Positions 4,410 to 9,236 of a DNA stretch of 9,236 nucleotides are shown one piece after another. The notes beneath the pieces are model-generated. The model saw nothing but the letters and a program-made list of their open reading frames with translations, did not search any database and was not told where the DNA came from. The stretch's first letter is position 1, and each line of letters opens with the position of its first letter. Position numbers and translations under genes: made by a program. Source of the stretch: Eubacterium sp. (GTDB taxonomy: Bacteria; Bacillota; Clostridia; Oscillospirales; Acutalibacteraceae); the NCBI GenBank assembly GCA_024696725.1, contig JAILGO010000091.1, positions 1 through 9,236 of the forward strand, in the 5' to 3' direction.

Positions 4410-6257
4410 TTATTTCTTAACCGTAACCTTTATCTTTTTGAATACGCCGTTCTGGGCGTAAGCGTAAACGAAGCAGGTACCCTTTTTCTTTGCGGTAATC
4501 TTACCCTTGGCGTCTACGGTTGCAATCTTCTTATTTGAGCTCTCATAGCGGATTTTTCTGTGTACGTTAGCCTTGAGCTTAGCGCTCTCCTTAACTGCCG
4601 CCGCGCCGAGCTTAAAGGTCTTGCCCTTCTTCTGAAGAACTACCTTATTCTTCTTCGCTTTTGTCGTTACGCTCTTGAAGTTACAGAACTTGCCGCCCTT
4701 CGTCGCAATATGCATCGTGCGCGATGTGGCGATATGCTTTCCGTTTTTATCAAAGGCGGAAACGAGGTATTTGTAGTAAGTGCCCTTCTTAAGTCCCTTC
4801 TGAGTGAAATTAAGCGTAGTTACCTTCTGGATTTTAACGTAGCGGTTAGCGTTGCCGCACTTGTTGCCGTAAACTATGTAGTAAGCTGCGCCGTTTACCT
4901 TGTTCCACGAAAGCTTGATTGAGTTCTTGGTAACCTTCGCCTGCTTCGCGGGGAATTTCCAGAACAGAGTGCCTTTAGCGTCGTTATCGTTCTTTAATCC
5001 CGTAATGAAGGAATCAACCTGACCCTCGGAAGCGTCGCCGTCAAGCGAGCTTATCGGCGGAAGCGCGGGTATAACGGGCTCGTCTTTGTACCGGTAATCC
5101 GTAACTGCAGCGTAAACGGTTTTTATATTTGACCAAGGGGAATAAATATCCTTGTTGTTGCCCTCCGCAACCCGCATACGGATTTCAACCTTGTCGCCCT
5201 TTTTCAGGTAATCATTTATAACAACGTAGCGTTCACCGCTGAAAATCCATACGCTGTTTGCTATATCGCCGCCTTTCCAGGCTCCGCCGTTAATGCGGTA
5301 CTGTGTTTGAATTCCTACGGGCTCAAAGCCGTTTTCATATATAATGTAATAACGCTCGTCCTCGTAAACGCTTGTAGGAATATCTACATACGCTTTGAAT
5401 TCGTTACTCGGCCACGTGTCAGAGCCCGCTTTGTTGCAGATAAAATCGTTAATTGTCAGCGCTTCGGGGGTGGGATTCTTTGTCAGCTCCTGCTGTGCTC
5501 CGTTTTTACCTACGGAAACGGGGTCGGACCATTCGGAATGGATATACTGCATATTGCCGTAATCGTTTTCATCCTCAGCGCTGACAAGGAACCTGTAACG
5601 GAATGTGAACGTATGATTAACGTTATCAATAAATGTTGAAGCAGACCAAGTACCGTCGGGATAATTATAAACCTCTTTTCTTAAAGCGTCTTTAAGAAAA
5701 CCGTTACTTTCCTTATCGTCGTTATTATAACACCATGAATCAATAAGGCGGTAATTATCCATTTTCTTGCTGTACCAGCCCGGGTCCATATCGAGATAAT
5801 TCATAAATAAACCATAGTTACTCCAGTTAGGATACTCGGCTTTATCCCACGCTGCCGAAACCGGCTTAACAACGTTCTCCCACTCTTCGCTGACGGGATT
5901 ATAAACGGAATCGGTGAACGTGCCCGTGTTATAAAGCCAGTCGCCATCGTCAACCTTACAGTCAAACTGAACAATCAGCCTTAATGAATTTATTTCTATG
6001 CCGTATTTTGCAACAAAAGCGTCGTGATCTTTGTTGTCGTCCATATTCAGCTTGTAAACGTCCTCGGGATATGTGTACCATATATCATAATACTGCGAGA
6101 TTGAATCGTCAACAAACTGAATATACGGCGTTAACGGCTTTGAAATTCCTTCGGGAAAATAGTCGTTAAATAAATCCGCCTTGCTTGCGCTTGCCGTGAG
6201 CGGAAGACAGGTCAGCGCCATAATCAGCGCAAATACGCTTGCTAATACCTTTTTCAT
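4410..6257 (-). CDS. Secreted Fn3/Big_2-type surface protein (615 aa)
   Basis: An exported protein of unknown function, probably cell-wall associated or adhesive. Residues 1-25 are a signal peptide (MKKVLASVFALIM, likely cut after SASA). The region to about 250 and the region 305-385 look like two divergent beta-sandwich modules, each ending in a WSxWS-like turn (SEWSDP at 241-246, SPWSNI at 373-378). A low-complexity linker (about 392-430) leads to an Fn3-like domain (about 436-520: KNSIKLSWNKVNGAAYYIVY, KGTYYKYLVSAFDKNG). A Big_2-like domain follows (about 525-615: YESSNKKIATVDAKGKITAKKKG). The C-terminal 180 residues are very lysine-rich, which could favour binding to anionic wall polymers. 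There is no LPXTG, dockerin or S-layer homology motif, and no catalytic motif I recognise. ATG at 6257 has an ideal AAAGGAGG at 7-base spacing. Confidence 0.82.
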   Translation of the reverse strand: MKKVLASVFALIMALTCLPLTASASKADLFNDYFPEGISKPLTPYIQFVDDSISQYYDIWYTYPEDVYKLNMDDNKDHDAFVAKYGIEINSLRLIVQFDCKVDDGDWLYNTGTFTDSVYNPVSEEWENVVKPVSAAWDKAEYPNWSNYGLFMNYLDMDPGWYSKKMDNYRLIDSWCYNNDDKESNGFLKDALRKEVYNYPDGTWSASTFIDNVNHTFTFRYRFLVSAEDENDYGNMQYIHSEWSDPVSVGKNGAQQELTKNPTPEALTINDFICNKAGSDTWPSNEFKAYVDIPTSVYEDERYYIIYENGFEPVGIQTQYRINGGAWKGGDIANSVWIFSGERYVVINDYLKKGDKVEIRMRVAEGNNKDIYSPWSNIKTVYAAVTDYRYKDEPVIPALPPISSLDGDASEGQVDSFITGLKNDNDAKGTLFWKFPAKQAKVTKNSIKLSWNKVNGAAYYIVYGNKCGNANRYVKIQKVTTLNFTQKGLKKGTYYKYLVSAFDKNGKHIATSRTMHIATKGGKFCNFKSVTTKAKKNKVVLQKKGKTFKLGAAAVKESAKLKANVHRKIRYESSNKKIATVDAKGKITAKKKGTCFVYAYAQNGVFKKIKVTVKK

Positions 6258-6283
6258 AAATAATCCTCCTTTTAATTCAAAAT

Positions 6284-6307
6284 ACGGGCGACTAAAAAAC
6301 CGCCCGT
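6284..6307 (-). terminator. Hairpin between glpK and the surface-protein gene
   Basis: ACGGGCG (6284-6290) pairs with CGCCCGT (6301-6307), with a 10-base loop. The minus-strand tail is only TATTTTG, so it is a leaky terminator at best, and some read-through from glpK into the surface-protein gene is possible. Confidence 0.6.
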
Positions 6308-6312
6308 GCTAT

Positions 6313-6342
6313 ATTATCTTTCCCAGTTGCGTGAGCGTTCAA
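6313..6342 (-). promoter_or_regulatory. Possible promoter of the surface-protein gene within the glpK 3' end
   Basis: Minus-strand TTGAAC (6337-6342), 18 bases, GATAAT (6313-6318), overlapping the glpK stop codon. Only 56 bases separate the two genes, so a dedicated promoter would have to sit about here. The elements are imperfect. The alternative is read-through from glpK. Confidence 0.3.
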
Positions 6343-7828
6343 CCGCACGCTTCCAGTCTGAATATTTCTTATTTCTGATATCCTCAGGCATTGAGGGAAC
6401 GAAAATCTTGTCAACCTGTCTGTTTTCCTCGATTTCCGCACAGTCCTTCCAAACGCCCGTTGCAAGACCTGCAAGATAAGCTGCGCCGAGAGCGGTAGCC
6501 TCTCTGTTTACAGGGCGGTTAACGTTACAGCCCGTCATATCAGCCTGCATCTGCATCATAATATTCGATACCGATGCGCCGCCGTCAACGCGTAAATCCT
6601 TAAGCACGATGTCGCTGTCGCTCTGCATAGCTTCAAGAAGGTCTGTCATCTGGTATGTAATGCTTTCAAGAACGGCACGGCAGACGTGGCGCTTGTTGAT
6701 TGAACGCGTAATGCCTACCATAATACCTCTCGCGTACATATCCCAGTACGGAGCGCCGAGTCCCGTGAACGCGGGTACAAGATAAAGACCGTTAGTGTCG
6801 GGAACCTCTTCCGCGAGGATGTCGCACTCTCTCGCGTCTGCGATAAGCTCAAGCTCGTCGCGGAGCCATTTGATAACCGAGCCCGCGTTGAACGCCGAGC
6901 CCTCAAGGTCGTATATAACCTTGCCGTCAAGTCCCCATGCGATACCCGTAAGAAGATTCGACTTGCTCTCGATTCTCTCCTCACCCGTATTCATAAGAAG
7001 GAAGCAGCCCGTGCCGTAGGTGTTCTTAGCCTGTCCCTTTTCAAAGCAGCCCTGACCGAAGAGCGCGCCGGGCTGGTCGCCGATAGCGCCCGCAATCGGA
7101 ATACCCGTAAGCTCCTCAATACCCGTGATACGGTCAACGTAGCCGTAAACGCAGCTTGAGGGCTTAACCTCGGGAAGCATACACATCGGGATACCGAGCT
7201 TTTCACAGAGCGTCTCGTCCCAGCAGAGCTTTTCTATATCGAAGAGCATGGTTCTGCACGCGTTGGAGTAGTCCGTAACGTGAGCCTTGCCGCCCGTTAA
7301 GTTCCATATAATCCATGTGTCAATCGTACCGAAAAGAAGTTCGCCTTTTTCCGCTCTCTCTCTTACGCCGTCAACGTTGTCAAGAATCCACTTGATTTTA
7401 GTTGCGCTGAAATAAGCGTCGATTAAAAGACCCGTCGTCTGCTTGATGTATTTATCAAGACCTTCCTTTTTAAGCTCCTCGCAGTATTCCGCAGTTCTTC
7501 TGCACTGCCATACGATAGCGTTATATACGGGCTTTCCCGTTTCCTTATCCCAAATAATCGTTGTTTCTCTCTGATTCGTGATGCCGATACCCTTTATATC
7601 TCTCGGGTTAACGGAATCCTCGGTTCCGGCAGGACGCAGAGCGCCTATCATAGCCTGAATTACGGAGAAAAGAATTTCGTTCGGGTCGTGCTCAACCCAA
7701 CCGTTCTGAGGATAATACTGTGTGAACTCATTCTGGCTTTTAGCTACGCACTCACCTTTCTTATTGAAAATGATTGCGCGCGAGCTGGTCGTACCCTGGT
7801 CAAGCGCCATTACATAACTTTCTGACAT
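6314..7828 (-). CDS. glpK: Glycerol kinase (504 aa)
   Basis: Phosphorylates glycerol with ATP to sn-glycerol 3-phosphate in the cytoplasm. It is full length for the FGGY family and co-linear with GlpK. Landmarks: [14 protein letters not shown] (8-21), [10 protein letters not shown] (43-52), [13 protein letters not shown] (82-94), [12 protein letters not shown] (169-180), the catalytic Asp251 in [13 protein letters not shown], the ATP site [10 protein letters not shown] (267-276), [11 protein letters not shown] (352-362), and VDGGASVSN (414-422). The usual DQQAALFGQ reads DQPGALFGQ. The HPr-phosphorylated histidine of Bacillus/Enterococcus GlpK (in a DYHFFG-like segment before the PIAG motif) is absent: the equivalent stretch, about 229-243, has no His. 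No glpF, glpD or glpP is adjacent. ATG at 7828 is preceded by AAAGGAAAG. A stable terminator-like hairpin lies just upstream. Confidence 0.98.
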   Translation of the reverse strand: MSESYVMALDQGTTSSRAIIFNKKGECVAKSQNEFTQYYPQNGWVEHDPNEILFSVIQAMIGALRPAGTEDSVNPRDIKGIGITNQRETTIIWDKETGKPVYNAIVWQCRRTAEYCEELKKEGLDKYIKQTTGLLIDAYFSATKIKWILDNVDGVRERAEKGELLFGTIDTWIIWNLTGGKAHVTDYSNACRTMLFDIEKLCWDETLCEKLGIPMCMLPEVKPSSCVYGYVDRITGIEELTGIPIAGAIGDQPGALFGQGCFEKGQAKNTYGTGCFLLMNTGEERIESKSNLLTGIAWGLDGKVIYDLEGSAFNAGSVIKWLRDELELIADARECDILAEEVPDTNGLYLVPAFTGLGAPYWDMYARGIMVGITRSINKRHVCRAVLESITYQMTDLLEAMQSDSDIVLKDLRVDGGASVSNIMMQMQADMTGCNVNRPVNREATALGAAYLAGLATGVWKDCAEIEENRQVDKIFVPSMPEDIRNKKYSDWKRAVERSRNWER

Positions 7829-7852
7829 AACTTACTTTCCTTTCTGAAATAA

Positions 7853-7884
7853 AAAATAAAGGTTAGTTTCCCAACCTTTATTTT
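7853..7884 (-). terminator. acpP terminator / possible glpK leader attenuator
   Basis: AAAATAAAGGTT (7853-7864) pairs perfectly with AACCTTTATTTT (7873-7884) around an 8-base loop. On the minus strand the 3' arm runs into T-rich sequence, a textbook intrinsic terminator. It sits 70 bases after the acpP stop and only 24 bases before the glpK start. No promoter fits between it and glpK, so glpK transcripts must pass through it or start inside it. Confidence 0.85.
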
Positions 7885-7908
7885 ACTATTTATATAATTA
7901 TAATTCAA
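7880..7908 (-). promoter_or_regulatory. Candidate glpK promoter overlapping the hairpin
   Basis: Two overlapping options on the minus strand. (a) TTGAAT (7903-7908), 17 bases, TAAAAT (7880-7885), with the -10 inside the hairpin arm. (b) A perfect TATAAT (7897-7902) with a weak -35 TTCGTT (7920-7925), which would put the whole hairpin in the leader. The 13-bp palindrome TTAATA-A-TATTAA (7909-7921) overlaps the region between the -10 and -35 of option b, but such AT-rich dyads arise easily by chance. Confidence 0.45.
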
Positions 7909-7954
7909 TTAATAATATTAACGAAAATTCTTTACGATATTTGTCTATTTTGAC

Positions 7955-8185
7955 TTATTCTGTTTTGCTTTTAATATAAACCACAACGTCCTCAACGGTT
8001 TTCATTTTGATTATTGCGCTGTCGGGCATTTCTATAGAATAGCTGTCCTCTACCGACATCGCAAGGTCGATAACGTCGAGAGAATCCATACCGAGGTCGT
8101 CGGCGAGCCTTGACGTGATTTCAATTTCATTTTTATCAATATCAAGCTGGTCGGACAGTATATCCTTTAATTCGTCTAAAATCAT
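7955..8185 (-). CDS. acpP: Acyl carrier protein (76 aa)
   Basis: Carries growing acyl chains on a 4'-phosphopantetheine arm during fatty acid synthesis in the cytoplasm. It is an acidic four-helix protein of normal length. The modification site is Ser35 in LGMDSLDVIDL, followed by the helix II/III region SVEDSYSIEMPDS and the end motif KTVEDVVVYIKSK. ATG at 8185 has AAGGAG at 8-base spacing. It is monocistronic, with a consensus promoter and its own terminator, and it is not next to fab genes. The sequence is somewhat divergent after helix II (SYSIEMPDSAIIKM where the classic form has EFGIEIPDEDAEKI). A specialised carrier is therefore possible, although the strong promoter favours the main housekeeping protein. 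Confidence 0.93.
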   Translation of the reverse strand: MILDELKDILSDQLDIDKNEIEITSRLADDLGMDSLDVIDLAMSVEDSYSIEMPDSAIIKMKTVEDVVVYIKSKTE

Positions 8186-8211
8186 ATCGGTAACTCCTTA
8201 AAATAAAAATG

Positions 8212-8240
8212 TTGTTTGATATTTCATTATATGTTATTAT
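8212..8240 (+). promoter_or_regulatory. Candidate aroE-aroK promoter overlapping the acpP promoter
   Basis: TTGTTT (8212-8217), 17 bases, TATTAT (8235-8240), with TGT directly before the -10 (extended -10). Predicted start near 8247. The footprint would overlap that of the acpP promoter, so the two polymerases would exclude each other. Confidence 0.5.
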
Positions 8241-8243
8241 CAT

Positions 8244-8271
8244 ATTATAGACTTTCCGATTAATTTGTCAA
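8244..8271 (-). promoter_or_regulatory. Consensus sigma-A promoter of acpP
   Basis: Both hexamers are perfect on the minus strand: TTGACA (8266-8271) and TATAAT (8244-8249), with 16-bp spacing. Predicted start near 8237, giving a leader of about 52 nt. It fits a highly expressed gene. Confidence 0.93.
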
Positions 8272-8294
8272 TGATTTTTTTCGGAGTGAAAAAT

Positions 8295-9140
8295 ATGAAC
8301 GAAACCTCTAAAAAATTTGCGCTGACGGGTATGCCGCTTTCGCACTCCCTTAGCCCGTTTATTCACGAAAGGCTGACCGAAACCGTCGGAATCACCGCTT
8401 CGTATTCTCTTATCGAGGCGGCGCCCGACGCTCTTGAGTCGGTGTTTAAAAGCACGCTTTTCTCACTTGACGGCTTTAACGTTACTATTCCTCATAAGCT
8501 CGGAATTATTCCGCTTCTCGATTCTCTTTCCGACAGAGCAGAGCTTTACGGTTCGGTTAATACCGTAGTTTTTGAAAACGGACGCGCCGTCGGTCATAAT
8601 ACCGACTGTACCGGCTTTCTGCGCTCGCTTGAGCTCGGCGGAATTGAGCTTTTCGGCGATGTGCTCGTTACGGGCTGCGGCGGCGTTTCAAGAATGTTCG
8701 CGTTCGAGTCCGCTCTGAAGGGCGCAGCCGTAACCCTTGCCGTAAGGGAATCGGGTACTGAAAAAGCCAAAGCGCTCGCCGACGAGATAAAACTGAAAAC
8801 GGGAAGGGACGTAAAAACCGTTCTTCTCGGCGAAGCAGTCGGAGCGTATAACCTGATAATTAACGGAACGCCCGTCGGTATGCACCCGCGGGTGAACGCG
8901 TCCGTGCTTCCCGAAAGCGTTGTTAAAGAAGCCGGCGCCGTATTTGACGCAATTTATAACCCTGCCGAAACCCTGCTTTTAAAATATGCAAAGGAAAACG
9001 GTATAAAATATATGAACGGACTTTATATGCTTGTCTTACAGGCGGCTGAAGCCGAAACGCTGTGGAATGGCGTCAGCTTCGGCGCCGATATACTGCGACG
9101 GGTTAAAGATTTAACCGAAAAGGAGCTGAACACCCGATGA
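8295..9140 (+). CDS. aroE: Shikimate dehydrogenase (281 aa)
   Basis: Reduces 3-dehydroshikimate to shikimate with NADPH in the shikimate (chorismate) pathway. Normal length and motif order: GMPLSHSLSP (12-21, substrate serines 18 and 20), GFNVTIPHK with catalytic Lys68, GSVNT (86-90), GHNTDCTGF with Asp104, the dinucleotide loop TGCGGVSRM (126-134, more often GAGGASR), INGTPVGM (189-196), and GLYMLVLQAAEAETLW (242-257). An ORF opens earlier at TTG 8265 and ATG 8271, but GGAG at 8282-8285 points to the ATG at 8295, where the family's N-terminus also begins. It overlaps aroK by four bases (ATGA) and is divergent from acpP. Confidence 0.96.
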   Translation: MNETSKKFALTGMPLSHSLSPFIHERLTETVGITASYSLIEAAPDALESVFKSTLFSLDGFNVTIPHKLGIIPLLDSLSDRAELYGSVNTVVFENGRAVGHNTDCTGFLRSLELGGIELFGDVLVTGCGGVSRMFAFESALKGAAVTLAVRESGTEKAKALADEIKLKTGRDVKTVLLGEAVGAYNLIINGTPVGMHPRVNASVLPESVVKEAGAVFDAIYNPAETLLLKYAKENGIKYMNGLYMLVLQAAEAETLWNGVSFGADILRRVKDLTEKELNTR

Positions 9141-9236
9141 AAAATATAATAATCTGCGGCTTTATGGGCGCCGGTAAAACCGTCGTAGGACGCGAGCTCG
9201 CAAAAATAATGGGCTGTAAGTTCGTTGATACCGACG
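9137..9236 (+). CDS. aroK: Shikimate kinase, N-terminal part (cut by the window end)
   Basis: Phosphorylates shikimate with ATP, the step after AroE. Only the first 33 residues are present. They contain the Walker A loop GFMGAGKT (8-15) after a beta strand (NIIIC) and the start of the substrate site (FVDTD, 29-33), as expected for AroK. The start codon overlaps the aroE stop (ATGA), and AGGAG at 9121-9125 inside aroE serves as its ribosome site, so translation is probably coupled. The gene runs off the right edge. Confidence 0.93.
   Translation, partial: MKNIIICGFMGAGKTVVGRELAKIMGCKFVDTD

Noticed and set aside
4560..4922. Plus-strand 120-codon frame opposite the Fn3/Big_2 region
   Set aside because: Antisense shadow; its hydrophobic look comes from reading lysine-rich codons backwards.
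7829..7954. Catabolite-responsive (cre) site for glpK
   Set aside because: I looked for a TGNAANCGNTNNCA-like sequence in the gap and found no acceptable match.
1..9236. CRISPR array, tRNA, rRNA, insertion sequence, phage or defence/toxin system
   Set aside because: No regularly spaced repeats, no cloverleaf or rRNA-like sequence, no transposase or integrase motifs, and no terminal inverted repeats were seen. All larger genes are metabolic or cell-envelope genes.

Overview
The window looks like a chromosomal housekeeping segment from a Gram-positive bacterium of the Clostridia. My best guess is an uncultured gut relative of the Oscillospiraceae/Ruminococcaceae. The grounds are strong AGGAGG-type ribosome binding sites, near-consensus sigma-A promoters in AT-rich gaps between moderately GC-rich genes, a perfect CIRCE operator, compact intrinsic terminators, and a secreted lysine-rich Fn3/Big_2-type protein. 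The taxonomic placement is inference from style and gene content, not from a marker gene.

Layout, left to right. (1) 1-90: a minus-strand sigma-A promoter followed by a perfect CIRCE (HrcA) operator. A heat-shock chaperone operon must begin just off the left edge. (2) 180-869 (-): a secreted CHAP-domain cell-wall hydrolase with its own terminator, an extended -10 promoter, a leader of about 128 nt and an upstream WalR-like box. (3) 1228-3609 (-): a two-gene operon of an Ldh2-family (malate/lactate-type) dehydrogenase followed by malic enzyme. (4) 3783-4280 (+): a small cytoplasmic permuted papain-like (NlpC/P60 superfamily) protein, divergent from the operon. (5) 4284-4408: two terminators between convergent genes, with a degenerate repeat-like hairpin element between them. 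(6) 4410-6257 (-): a 615-aa secreted surface protein with Fn3-like modules and a C-terminal Big_2-like domain. (7) 6314-7828 (-): glycerol kinase, preceded by a 12-bp terminator hairpin that leaves no room for a promoter between it and the gene. (8) 7955-8185 (-): a monocistronic acyl carrier protein with a consensus promoter. (9) 8295-9236 (+): aroE and the start of aroK, translationally coupled, transcribed divergently from acpP out of overlapping promoters.

How the genes fit together. The dehydrogenase and malic enzyme could form the lower part of a malate shunt (oxaloacetate to malate to pyruvate plus CO2), moving electrons from NADH to NAD(P)H. Glycerol kinase feeds glycerol 3-phosphate to glycolysis and lipid synthesis, and acyl carrier protein serves fatty acid synthesis. 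aroE and aroK are consecutive steps of the shikimate pathway. The CHAP hydrolase and the Fn3/Big_2 protein act outside the membrane.

I found no CRISPR array, tRNA, rRNA, insertion sequence, prophage or toxin/defence cassette, and no convincing new multi-gene system. The most interesting signals are regulatory: the CIRCE site, the WalR-like box before a CHAP hydrolase, the hairpin before glpK (possible antitermination), and the overlapping divergent acpP/aroE promoters. The 165-aa permuted papain-like protein and the surface protein are the least characterised genes. Two gene starts needed correction: malic enzyme starts at 2400, not at an upstream TTG, and aroE starts at 8295, not 8265.
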